A stretch of DNA of 8,668 bases from an uncultured Phascolarctobacterium sp. (GCA_900551335.1 URVO01000048.1:1-8668), one strand, 5' to 3'; shown: positions 1-6,354, numbered from the stretch's first letter. Program-made: numbers and translations. Notes: generated from the letters alone by a model not told the origin.

Positions 1-27
1 TGATATGTACCCCCAATACTGGACACC
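1..27 (+). repeat. Left terminal inverted repeat (IRL)
   Basis: Bases 1-27 match the reverse complement of 1446-1472 at 22 of 27 positions. The outer 12 bases and the inner block CTGGACACC (19-27) are identical, and the mismatches are confined to 13-16 and 18. This two-block pattern fits transposase binding and cleavage ends of IS3-family elements. The inner block overlaps the left-end hairpin. Confidence 0.92.
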
Positions 28-40
28 CAGTATTGGGGGT
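9..40 (+). promoter_or_regulatory. Perfect 14-bp hairpin covering the orfA Shine-Dalgarno
   Basis: Bases 9-22 pair perfectly with 27-40 around a 4-nt ACAC loop. The 3' arm contains GGGGG (35-39), the only plausible Shine-Dalgarno for the orfA ATG at 47. Any transcript entering the IS from outside would carry both arms and hide this site. Hairpins that block translation from impinging transcripts are known from other insertion sequences such as IS10 and IS50. The same role here is inferred. Confidence 0.75.
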
Positions 41-46
41 ATTTTA

Positions 47-610
47 ATGAAATACAGCTATAAGTTCAAAAGACAGTGTGTAGAATTATATCGACAAGGG
101 AAATGGCCTGAAACGCCTAAAGATATAACAGAAAAAAATTTTCACAATACAATCCGAGTTTGGGTTCGGATAGAAGATAAATGTGGTCCAGAAGCATTAA
201 GACATAAAAATCATAGAAAAACTTGGTCAGCAGAAGAGAAATATGAACTTGTAGCCAAAGTATTAGCTGGTGCGTCAAATAAGGAAACAGCTATTTCTGC
301 AGGAATTAACGCTGGACTCTTGTATCAGTGGGTTAGATGCTATAAAATTAAAGGGTATCAGGGATTGGTCGCACAACGAAAAGGACGACCACCCAAGGAG
401 CCTGAAATGAAGAAAAAAATAGAGCCGGCAGAACTTACTCCATCAGAACGAGAAGAAATGATTCTGCTCAGAGCAGAAAATGAGCGCTTGAGAGCGGAGA
501 TTGCTGTTGTAAAAAAAGAGATCGCCTTGAGAGAAGAGAGATGCGCAGCGCAACTCAAGGCGAAAAAGCTGCGCTCGTCCAAAAACTGCGTGAAGAAGGG
601 TACAAACTGA
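47..610 (+). CDS. IS3-family transposase OrfA (HTH and leucine-zipper protein)
   Basis: This 187-aa protein is the DNA-binding half of an IS150-type transposase. The N-terminal part (about 1-55) resembles the first helix-turn-helix domain of the group. A second HTH lies near 65-105 (KYELVAKVLAG...GLLYQWVRCYK), followed by the typical basic linker RKGRPPK at 111-117. Residues 133-173 form a strongly charged heptad pattern (MILLRAENERLRAEIAVVKK), the leucine zipper used for multimerisation in this family. I chose ATG 47 because GGGGG lies at good spacing. The in-frame ATG at 5 lies inside IRL with no upstream signal visible. OrfA alone normally regulates transposition. A -1 frameshift at codons 156-157 joins it to OrfB. 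Confidence 0.9.
   Translation: MKYSYKFKRQCVELYRQGKWPETPKDITEKNFHNTIRVWVRIEDKCGPEALRHKNHRKTWSAEEKYELVAKVLAGASNKETAISAGINAGLLYQWVRCYKIKGYQGLVAQRKGRPPKEPEMKKKIEPAELTPSEREEMILLRAENERLRAEIAVVKKEIALREERCAAQLKAKKLRSSKNCVKKGTN
511..574 (+). promoter_or_regulatory. Programmed -1 frameshift signal: slippery A7 plus potential pseudoknot
   Basis: The run A511-A517 reads A_AAA_AAA in the orfA frame, a valid -1 slippery heptamer. After a 4-nt spacer, 522-531 pairs perfectly with 554-563 (10 bp). Within the 22-nt loop, 543-549 (GCGCAGC) is exactly complementary to 568-574 (GCTGCGC), which gives a second 7-bp stem and an H-type pseudoknot. The orfB frame is open from 484, so slipping yields a continuous OrfAB protein of about 458 residues. 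Frameshifting with downstream structure is established for IS3-family members, including a pseudoknot in IS3. The efficiency here is not known. Confidence 0.85.
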
Positions 611-1422
611 AGTATTTGCTGGATGCGATTGGACTGTCGCGTTCAACGTACTATTACGAGCTTAGCAAGACAGATAAAGTCAGCGAACGAAATGCCGACT
701 TATCATCCGAAATTATTGTTATCTTCAACGAGAACAATAAGCGATATGGCGTAAGGCGCGTACATAAGGAGCTTCTGAATCGAGGTTTTCGAGTAAATCA
801 CAAGCGTGTCCAACGAATCATGAATCAGCTTGCATTGTTTGGAAAATGTCCCAAGGAAAAATACCATTCCTATAAAGGCGATATTGGTAAAGTTGCTGAT
901 AATATCATCAATCGAGATTTCAATACCGAAAAACCTCTGCAAAAGTGGACAACCGATGTATCGCAGTTCAATCTGCCTTGGGGCAAATGTTATCTTTCTC
1001 CGATTTTGGATATGAACAGCAATGAAATAATCTCTTACAATCTTTCTCTACATCCAGATATGGCGCAAATAAAGGACATGCTGAAAAAGGCATTTAAACG
1101 TTTTCCTTCTGTAAAAGGTCTTATTATGCACTCAGATCAAGGATGGCAATATCAGAATGCATTTTATAGGAATGAATTGCAAAAGCACGGAATCATTCAA
1201 TCAATGTCTAGGAAAGGTAACTGCTATGACAACTGCATTATGGAAACTTTCTTTGGCAGATTAAAAAACGAGATGTTCTACGGATTTGAAAAAGATTACC
1301 CTTCGTTTGAATCTTTTTCAAACGCTATAGCTGAGTACATCGATTATTATAACAACAAAAGAATTCAAGCTAAAACAAAATGGATGCCTCCCTCTAAATT
1401 CAGAGAAGCATCCATGATGTAA
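541..1422 (+). CDS. IS3-family transposase OrfB (DDE catalytic domain)
   Basis: This 293-aa protein is the catalytic half of the transposase. The N-terminus (EKAALVQKLREEG, then GLSRSTYYY at 31-39) and the HTH_21-like segment (about 50-105, RYGVRRVHKELLNRGFRVNHKRV) are typical of IS150/IS3 OrfB. The RNase H-fold integrase core carries D139 (TTDVSQF), D199 (HSDQGWQY) and E235 (NCIMETFFGRLKNE). The 35 residues between the second D and the E give the classic DD(35)E triad. The C-terminal YNNKRIQAKTKWMPPSKFR is also family-typical. All catalytic residues are present and the frame is unbroken. The functional transposase is most likely the OrfAB frameshift fusion. The ATG at 541 is a convenient start that may also allow some OrfB alone. 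Confidence 0.93.
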   Translation: MRSATQGEKAALVQKLREEGYKLKYLLDAIGLSRSTYYYELSKTDKVSERNADLSSEIIVIFNENNKRYGVRRVHKELLNRGFRVNHKRVQRIMNQLALFGKCPKEKYHSYKGDIGKVADNIINRDFNTEKPLQKWTTDVSQFNLPWGKCYLSPILDMNSNEIISYNLSLHPDMAQIKDMLKKAFKRFPSVKGLIMHSDQGWQYQNAFYRNELQKHGIIQSMSRKGNCYDNCIMETFFGRLKNEMFYGFEKDYPSFESFSNAIAEYIDYYNNKRIQAKTKWMPPSKFREASMM

Positions 1423-1445
1423 ATATAATTATTCAAATTTTTAGC

Positions 1446-1472
1446 GGTGTCCAGAAAACTGGGTACATATCA
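1446..1472 (-). repeat. Right terminal inverted repeat (IRR)
   Basis: This is the partner of IRL. Read on the minus strand it begins TGATATGTACCC and ends CTGGACACC. It lies 24 bp after the orfB stop codon, and chromosomal DNA starts at 1473. Confidence 0.92.
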
Positions 1473-1497
1473 GCGTTGGTGCGGTTTTTATATTTTA

Positions 1498-1629
1498 GGA
1501 AAAACGTGCCAGATAAGGCGCCAAAAGCACGGAAAAACGTTACAAAAAGCGAGGCTAAAGTGCGGAAAAACGTGACGAAATGCTTGTAAAAGGTTAGGAA
1601 AAACGTGGCAGATATGATAAAATATAATG
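1498..1629 (+). repeat. Four-unit tandem array with exact 33-bp period
   Basis: The core GGAAAAACGT begins at 1498, 1531, 1564 and 1597, each exactly 33 bp after the last. All four cores are identical over 10 bases, the C at unit position 13 is invariant, and an A/G-rich patch (AAAG) recurs near unit positions 27-30 in the first three. The rest of each unit has diverged. The array starts 26 bp after the IS right end and runs into the decarboxylase promoter. It could be a decayed minisatellite or a set of evenly phased protein-binding sites. I do not recognise it as a named repeat family. Confidence 0.85.
1623..1628 (+). promoter_or_regulatory. Probable -10 element of the decarboxylase-tmk operon promoter
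   Basis: A perfect TATAAT lies 25 bp before the decarboxylase ATG, which puts the likely transcript start near 1635 and leaves a leader of about 19 nt. No TTGACA-like -35 is found at 16-18 bp. That position is occupied by the core of the fourth 33-bp repeat unit. No TG precedes the hexamer. The promoter may be weak, or it may depend on a factor bound to the repeats. Confidence 0.45.
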
Positions 1630-1653
1630 ATGTACTAAACATGGAGGCTTATT

Positions 1654-3111
1654 ATGAGGCAAGAGGGAAAAGCTATCGCCATGCCTTTGGTAGAGGCGAT
1701 GCTGCGATATAAAAGTGAAGATGTTTATCCTCTGCATACGCCGGGCCATAAGGGCGGGCGCGGTATGCAGCGTCTGCTGCGCAACGAGCTGGGCGCGAGC
1801 GTGCAGCTGGATGTTTCGTTGATGAGCGAGCTGGACGATATCCATGAGCCGACGAGCTATATCAAGGAGGCACAGGAGCTGGCGGCGCAGACCTATGGCA
1901 GTGATGCCTGCTTTATGGCGGTGAACGGCACGAGCCAGGCGATTCATGCGATGCTGCTGACGGCGCTGAACCCGGGCGAAAAGCTGCTGCTGCCGCGTAA
2001 TGCGCACCGCAGCGTGGCGGGTGGACTTGTTTTGGGCGGCATAGAGGTGACTTATATGCAGCCGGAGTTTAATGCAGACTTTGGCCTGATGACGCAGGTT
2101 ACGCCGCAGGCAGTGGAGCAGGCTTTGCTTACTGACAGCTCGATTAAGGCTGTGCTGCTGACGAGTCCGAATTATTATGGTATTGCTGCAGATGTGCAGG
2201 CTATTGCTGCTATCTGTCATGCGCGGGGAGCGGTGCTGCTTGTCGATGAGGCACATGGTCCGCACCTTGGCTTCAGCGAGCTGCTGCCGCCGTCCGCGCT
2301 GCAGTGCGGCGCCGATGCCTGCGCTCAGAGCACGCACAAAATCCTTGGCGCGATGACGCAGTGCAGCCTGCTGCATGTGCAGGGCAAGCACCTTGATTTG
2401 CAGCGTGCGGCAGATGTGATGAGTATCCTGACAACGACGAGCCCAAACTATCTGCTGATGGGTTCGCTGGATGCAGCGAGGGCGCAGGTGCAGGCCTATG
2501 GCCGCGAGATGGCCGAGACTGCCGTAATTGCAGCGCAGAAGCTGCGCAGTCTGTGTAGGGCGCACGCAGGCCTGCGAGTGCTCGAGGAGGACGATTGCGG
2601 CGGTCTGCGTCTGGATACGACGAAGGTGACGGTGAACTTCGCTGCCTGGGGCTATACAGGCGTGGAGGTTGGTGACGCGCTACGCAAGGCGCGCATCGCT
2701 GTGGAGCTTGTGGACGCGTATAACGTTTTATTCCTTGTGACCTACGCAGATAATACAACGGATTATACAGAGATGCTGGCGCGTGTGGAGCAGGTGCTCT
2801 GCGAGCTGGAGGCGCATAAGCGTGCGCCGCAGCAGCTGCTTGCCGCTGCGCGTGTGCCGCAGACGCAGGCCGTGCTGCCCTTGCGTGAGGTGTTTTATCG
2901 GAAGAAGCAGGCTGTGCCGTTGGCGCAGGCTGTCGGCAAAATTTGCGGCGAGCAGGTGAGCTTCTATCCGCCGGGAATCCCGGTGCTGCTGCCGGGTGAG
3001 CTGGTGACAGAGGAAATCATAGCCTATTGTGCAGCGCAGAAGGCTTTGGGCCTGCCGGTGAGCGGACCGGCGGACAGCAGCTTGCAGACGCTGCGGATTA
3101 TCGAGAATTGA
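1654..3111 (+). CDS. PLP-dependent Orn/Lys/Arg decarboxylase family protein
   Basis: This 485-aa fold-type I PLP enzyme belongs to the Orn/Lys/Arg decarboxylase major-domain family, like B. subtilis SpeA and YaaO, and is close to them in length. It lacks the N-terminal wing domain of the large enterobacterial inducible enzymes. Visible motifs are LHTPGHKGGRG (28-37), the cofactor-contacting DEAHGPHLGF (D198, H201) and the Schiff-base lysine in STHK (K229). The C-terminal domain ends with the typical FYPPGIPVLLPGE (437-449). The likely product is a polyamine precursor such as agmatine or cadaverine, but the substrate cannot be read from the sequence. GGAGG at 1643-1647 supports ATG 1654. It heads the operon and sits directly before tmk, as yaaO does in Bacillus. 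Confidence 0.9.
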   Translation: MRQEGKAIAMPLVEAMLRYKSEDVYPLHTPGHKGGRGMQRLLRNELGASVQLDVSLMSELDDIHEPTSYIKEAQELAAQTYGSDACFMAVNGTSQAIHAMLLTALNPGEKLLLPRNAHRSVAGGLVLGGIEVTYMQPEFNADFGLMTQVTPQAVEQALLTDSSIKAVLLTSPNYYGIAADVQAIAAICHARGAVLLVDEAHGPHLGFSELLPPSALQCGADACAQSTHKILGAMTQCSLLHVQGKHLDLQRAADVMSILTTTSPNYLLMGSLDAARAQVQAYGREMAETAVIAAQKLRSLCRAHAGLRVLEEDDCGGLRLDTTKVTVNFAAWGYTGVEVGDALRKARIAVELVDAYNVLFLVTYADNTTDYTEMLARVEQVLCELEAHKRAPQQLLAAARVPQTQAVLPLREVFYRKKQAVPLAQAVGKICGEQVSFYPPGIPVLLPGELVTEEIIAYCAAQKALGLPVSGPADSSLQTLRIIEN

Positions 3112-3120
3112 GGAAGAGAT

Positions 3121-3756
3121 ATGAAGGGCTTATTTATCACATTTGAAGGCATAGATGGCGGCGGCAAGACGACGCAGCTGGCGTTAGCTGCCAAGTGGCT
3201 GCGTGAGCAGGGCTATGAGGTTGTCGAAAGCCGTGAGCCTGGCGGTACGCCGCTGGCGGAAAGGGTGCGTGAGCTGGTGCTGGACCCGTCGCTGCCCTTG
3301 ACGACGACGACGCAGACGCTGCTGTATCTGGCGGCGCGCAGTGAGCATGTCGATAAGCTGCTGCGTCCGTCGGTGGAGACTGGCAGGATTGTGCTCTGCG
3401 ATCGCTTCAGTGATTCGACGCTTGTTTATCAGGGACTGTCGCAGGGCAAAAGCCTTGCGGAGCTGGCGCTGCTGCGTAATTTGTGCAGTTTTGCGAGCGC
3501 AGGCATGGCGCCTGACCTGACGCTTGTTTTTGACGGCAGGCCGGAGGTGCTGGTGCGCCGCCGCGCTGCACGCGGCGTGAGCGACCGCTATGAGCTGCAG
3601 GGACTTGATTTTCAGCAGGCGCTGCGCAAGGGCTTTTTGGCACTCGCGGAGGCGGAGCCGGAGCGGCTTCAGCTTATAGATGCTGAGGGCAGTCAGGAGC
3701 AGGTGGCTGCTTCTGTACAGCAGGCTATCAGTGCTCTGCTGCATGGAGAAAAATGA
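3121..3756 (+). CDS. tmk: Thymidylate kinase
   Basis: The enzyme phosphorylates dTMP to dTDP with ATP, the step that commits dTMP to DNA synthesis, in the cytoplasm. The 211-aa length is normal. The P-loop is FEGIDGGGKTTQ (residues 8-19, K16). REPGGTPLAERVRELVLD (38-55) is the conserved dTMP-side motif. DRFSDSTLVYQG (D94, R95) is the signature of the family. The LID region RRRAARGVSDRYE (146-158) carries several basic residues, as in enzymes where the LID supplies the catalytic arginine. It starts 9 nt after the decarboxylase stop with a GAGGAAGAG ribosome binding site. Its stop is one base before the chosen holB start, so the two are almost certainly co-transcribed. Only plain housekeeping features are visible. 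Confidence 0.97.
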   Translation: MKGLFITFEGIDGGGKTTQLALAAKWLREQGYEVVESREPGGTPLAERVRELVLDPSLPLTTTTQTLLYLAARSEHVDKLLRPSVETGRIVLCDRFSDSTLVYQGLSQGKSLAELALLRNLCSFASAGMAPDLTLVFDGRPEVLVRRRAARGVSDRYELQGLDFQQALRKGFLALAEAEPERLQLIDAEGSQEQVAASVQQAISALLHGEK

Positions 3757-3757
3757 G

Positions 3758-4792
3758 ATGTGGGAGCATATCCTGGGGCATGAAGCTCAAAAAGCATTTT
3801 TAAAAAATTATTTGCAGGCGCAGGAGCGTCCGCATGCGCTGCTGTTCTGCGGTGCCGAGGGTCTGGGCAAGCGTGAGCTGGCCTTTGTCTTTGCGAAGGC
3901 GCTGTTGTGCGAGTCGCATACAGGCACAGACCATTGTGAGGCCTGCCGTCTGATGAATATTGAGGCGCATGATTGCAGCCATCCTGATTTTTTGCTCGTG
4001 AAGCGCGAGTTCAATACGGAAAAGAATCGCTATGAGGATATTACGGTAGACCAGGTGCGCGCTTTAATCAGCAAAACAGCCTTTGCGCCGGTCATGGGCA
4101 CGACGAAGGTCTGCATTATTGATGATGTGGACTGCATGAGGGCGGAGGCTGCCAACAGCATGCTGAAGCTGGTCGAGGAGCCGCCGGAGGGCTGGGTGCT
4201 GCTTTTGATAGCGACTTCGGTGAACAGGCTGCTGCCGACGATATTGTCGCGCGTGGTGCAGCTGCGCTTTGCGCCGGTGGCGCTGCCGCTTGTGGAGCAG
4301 AAGCTTGTGGAGCAGGGTATTGCGCCGGAGCAGGCCTCAGTGCTGGCGCGTCTGGCAGAAGGTTCTATCGGGCAGGCGCTCAAGCTTTACGAGGGCGATA
4401 AGCAAAATGGCGTGGCCTATAACGTCTTGGAATATCGCAAGCAGGCGTGGGCTTTTTTAGAAGCGCTGCCGCTGAATATGCCGTTGAATTATCTTGCCGG
4501 GCGCACCTGGCTCGACGGCAAGCTGCAGCGTGCAGAGGCACAGCTTTTAGTACAGCTGTGGCAATTATTAATTCGCGATTTGCTGCTGTGTAAATTGCAG
4601 CTTTATGATAGAATATATAATATAGATTTAACCGACGCGCTGCGCGCTCAATGCCGCGGCTGGCAGGTCGCAGGGCTGAAAAAGGCTCTGGCGGCTACAG
4701 GCGAGGCGTATCTGGCGCTGGGGCAGTTCGTTGGTGTTAAAGTGGCGCTGGAGGTTCTGGCGCTGAAAATAGATGAAGCATATAAGGAGTGA
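3758..4792 (+). CDS. holB: DNA polymerase III delta-prime subunit (clamp-loader AAA+ protein)
   Basis: This 344-aa subunit of the replicative clamp loader works with tau/gamma and delta to place the beta clamp on DNA. It shows FCGAEGLGKRELA (30-42; Walker A-like, K38), the Walker B-like IIDDVDCMRAEAANSMLK (120-137) followed by LVEEPPEGWVLLL, and TILSRVVQLRF (161-171) at the sensor/SRC position. The zinc-binding loop is unusual: Cys 51, 60, 63 and 73 are present, but the common CxxCxxC spacing is not. The SRC cysteine is replaced by valine. I chose ATG 3758 because GGAG at 3745-3748 lies at suitable spacing. ATG 3743 and longer forms would overlap tmk without a clear ribosome binding site. It replaces the tmk-darA-yaaR-holB spacing of Bacillus with direct adjacency. 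Confidence 0.92.
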   Translation: MWEHILGHEAQKAFLKNYLQAQERPHALLFCGAEGLGKRELAFVFAKALLCESHTGTDHCEACRLMNIEAHDCSHPDFLLVKREFNTEKNRYEDITVDQVRALISKTAFAPVMGTTKVCIIDDVDCMRAEAANSMLKLVEEPPEGWVLLLIATSVNRLLPTILSRVVQLRFAPVALPLVEQKLVEQGIAPEQASVLARLAEGSIGQALKLYEGDKQNGVAYNVLEYRKQAWAFLEALPLNMPLNYLAGRTWLDGKLQRAEAQLLVQLWQLLIRDLLLCKLQLYDRIYNIDLTDALRAQCRGWQVAGLKKALAATGEAYLALGQFVGVKVALEVLALKIDEAYKE

Positions 4793-4796
4793 GATT

Positions 4797-5639
4797 ATGC
4801 CGACAGTTGTAGGTATCCGTTTTAAGAAGGCATGTAAGATATATTATTTTGACCCGGCAGAAACCGGCGTGCAGAAGGGCGATTTTGCTATTGTCGAGAC
4901 TGCGCGCGGCGTGGAATATGGCGAGGTTGTTATCGGTCCGCGTGAGGTGGAGGAGAAGCAGATTATTTCTCCGCTGAAGCCTGTAATGCGCAAGGCAACA
5001 GAGGCCGATGATATGAAGCTGGCAGAAAACAAAATCCGTGAAAAGGAAGCGTTTAATATCTGCCTGCGCAAGATTAAAAATCATGAGCTGCCGATGCGCT
5101 TGATTGATGTAGAGTTCACATTTGATGTGAACAAGATTATTTTCTACTTCACTGCTGACGGCCGTATTGATTTCCGTGAGCTGGTAAAGGATTTGGCATC
5201 CGTTTTCCGCACACGCATCGAGCTGCGTCAGATTGGCGTGCGCGATGAGGCAAAGATGCTTGGCGGTATTGGCAGCTGCGGTCGTCCGCTGTGCTGCGCA
5301 ACCTTCCTTGGTGACTTCGAGCCTGTGTCTATCCGCATGGCGAAGGACCAGAGCCTGTCCCTGAACCCGACGAAGATTTCCGGCATCTGCGGCCGTCTGA
5401 TGTGCTGTCTGAAATATGAAAACCATATGTATTGCAAGAATGGCTGCAACGGCTGCGGTCGTCGTGAGCGCATCGAGATTCCTAAGATGGGCAGCAAGGT
5501 AGCAACGCCGATGGGCGAGGGCAAGGTTGTCGGCATTAACCGCCGTGAACGCACTGCGGCTGTACAGCTGGCGCCGGATAACACGATTCAGGTGGAGTGG
5601 GACGAGATAGTTGACGCTTCCCAGGCTGACAATGTGTGA
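4797..5639 (+). CDS. ricT: RicT/PSP1 C-terminal domain protein (YaaT-like)
   Basis: This 280-aa protein belongs to the PSP1/RicT family. In B. subtilis, RicT (YaaT) forms a Fe-S-containing complex with RicA and RicF that affects RNase Y-dependent mRNA processing, and also competence, sporulation and biofilm formation. The hallmark is the duplicated cysteine motif: CGRPLCCATFLGDFEPVSIRMAK (C161, C166, C167) and KISGICGRLMCCLKYE (C198, C203, C204). An extra cluster, C213-x3-C217-x2-C220, follows at once. The tail PMGEGKVVGINRRERTAAVQL (238-258) looks like a small KOW-like beta segment. AAGGAG at 4784-4789 sets the start at ATG 4797, four bases after the holB stop. The holB-ricT pairing is well conserved in Bacillota. 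No partner ricA or ricF lies in this window. Confidence 0.93.
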   Translation: MPTVVGIRFKKACKIYYFDPAETGVQKGDFAIVETARGVEYGEVVIGPREVEEKQIISPLKPVMRKATEADDMKLAENKIREKEAFNICLRKIKNHELPMRLIDVEFTFDVNKIIFYFTADGRIDFRELVKDLASVFRTRIELRQIGVRDEAKMLGGIGSCGRPLCCATFLGDFEPVSIRMAKDQSLSLNPTKISGICGRLMCCLKYENHMYCKNGCNGCGRRERIEIPKMGSKVATPMGEGKVVGINRRERTAAVQLAPDNTIQVEWDEIVDASQADNV

Positions 5640-6354
5640 GCAGGAAAGCAGCGTGCGCTGTGATTATCTGCCTGGCTGTGGCTATAAAATTTGGCAGGAT
5701 GCTAAGGAGTTTACCTATACGACGGACTCGGTTTTCTTAGGCAACTTTCCGCATGTGGTGCGCAAGGCGAAGGTGCTGGAGCTGGGCTGCGGCACCGGCG
5801 CCATCAGTATGCTGCTGGAGCACCGCGGTGCGGAGCAGGTGACGGCGATTGACTGTAATCCGCGCATTACGGAGCTGATGCGTCGCAGTATTACGGACAA
5901 TAATTTGCAGGAAAAGTTCACGATTGTCGATGGCGATATCCGCAATTATAAAAAGCTGCTGCAGCCGGAGAGCATGGACCTGGTGGCGGCGAATCCGCCC
6001 TACCGCACTGGCGGCAACGTGCGGCAGATTGGCACTGCTGCCTGCCATGAGGTGACCTCGACGCTGGAGGATTTTTTCCGTGCGGCGGCGTTTGCTGTAC
6101 GCTATCGTGGGCGCTTTGCACTCGTGCAGCTGCCGGAGCGCTTTGCTGAAAGCATGCAGCTGGCTTTGAAGTACGGTCTGCAGCCGAAGCGCCTGCAATG
6201 GGTGCATTCGCGTCTGGATAAGCCGGCGTGGATTTTTCTCATGGAGATGCAGAAGGGCGGCAGCTACGGCTTAGATGTTCTGCCGCCGCTCATTATGTAT
6301 AACGCTGACGGTAGCTATACAGAAGCAGCAGCAAGATTTTATACAACGAAATAA
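5632..6354 (+). CDS. TrmN6/YabB-like N6-adenine methyltransferase (tRNA-modifying)
   Basis: This is a class I SAM-dependent methyltransferase of about 240 aa. Motif I is VLELGCGTGAISMLLEHRG (48-66), the acidic residue of motif II is in TAIDCNP (71-77), VDGDIRNY lies at 99-106, and the catalytic NPPY is at 121-124, as in N6-adenine methyltransferases. The N-terminal DYLPGCGYKIWQ...FTYTTDSVFL matches the TrmN6/YabB family, whose E. coli member methylates A37 of tRNA1(Val). Its context after holB-ricT equals that of B. subtilis yabB. The start is uncertain. ATG 5632 overlaps the ricT stop by 8 nt but has a weak ribosome binding site, while GTG 5653 follows AGGAAAG at good spacing and would give a product 7 residues shorter. 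The usual following genes yazA and rsmI are absent. Confidence 0.87.
   Translation: MCEQESSVRCDYLPGCGYKIWQDAKEFTYTTDSVFLGNFPHVVRKAKVLELGCGTGAISMLLEHRGAEQVTAIDCNPRITELMRRSITDNNLQEKFTIVDGDIRNYKKLLQPESMDLVAANPPYRTGGNVRQIGTAACHEVTSTLEDFFRAAAFAVRYRGRFALVQLPERFAESMQLALKYGLQPKRLQWVHSRLDKPAWIFLMEMQKGGSYGLDVLPPLIMYNADGSYTEAAARFYTTK

Larger units (their letters stand above)
1..1472 (+). mobile_element. Complete IS3-family insertion sequence, IS150-type
   Basis: The element starts with TGATATGTACCC at base 1 and ends with the reverse complement of the same 12 bases at 1472, giving the TG...CA termini usual for the IS3 family. Between these ends are two overlapping ORFs in -1 relation: a helix-turn-helix/leucine-zipper OrfA and a DDE OrfB. 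The total of 1472 bp suits the family. Both ORFs are intact and the frameshift signals are preserved, so the copy looks recently active. Its AT-rich codon use differs sharply from the neighbouring genes, which supports horizontal acquisition. The left flank is outside the window, so the target duplication (3-5 bp after 1472, beginning gcg) cannot be verified. The window starting exactly at the IS end could also mean an assembly break in a multicopy repeat. Confidence 0.93.

Noticed and set aside
5..46. Upstream ATG of orfA inside IRL
   Set aside because: No ribosome binding site can precede it within the IS, and family proteins begin at a sequence like MKYSYKFK, which matches ATG 47.
1380..1415. 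8-bp hairpin at the end of orfB (1380-1387 with 1408-1415)
   Set aside because: The 20-nt loop is large and the T-run (1437-1441) is too far downstream for intrinsic termination. It may help mRNA stability but there is no evidence.
1473..1497. Outward promoter at the IS right end (TTGGTG with TATATT)
   Set aside because: The two hexamers are only 8 bp apart, and no other -35 within IRR is at proper spacing.
1498..1629. CRISPR-like appearance of four evenly spaced repeats
   Set aside because: The conserved core is only 10-13 bp, the intervals are partly similar to each other, and no cas gene is in the window. CRISPR repeats are longer and better conserved.
1433..1642. Minus-strand ORF encoding 11-residue TFF repeats
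   Set aside because: The protein repeat follows automatically from a 33-bp DNA period. The frame runs into the IS right end and its start has no Shine-Dalgarno on the minus strand.
1594..2565. Long minus-strand ORF opposite the decarboxylase
   Set aside because: It is an antisense shadow of a GC-rich gene, with low-complexity Arg/His/Gln composition and no recognisable motif.
3680..3757. Upstream starts for holB that overlap tmk
   Set aside because: The extra residues do not look like HolB, and GGAG at 3745-3748 is well placed for ATG 3758. The ATG at 3743 has no clear Shine-Dalgarno.
4595..4621. Possible internal promoter within holB (TTGCAG, 15 bp, TATAAT)
   Set aside because: The -10 is perfect, but the -35 matches poorly and the spacer is too short. 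The AT-rich codons fit a helical coding stretch. Kept only as a note.
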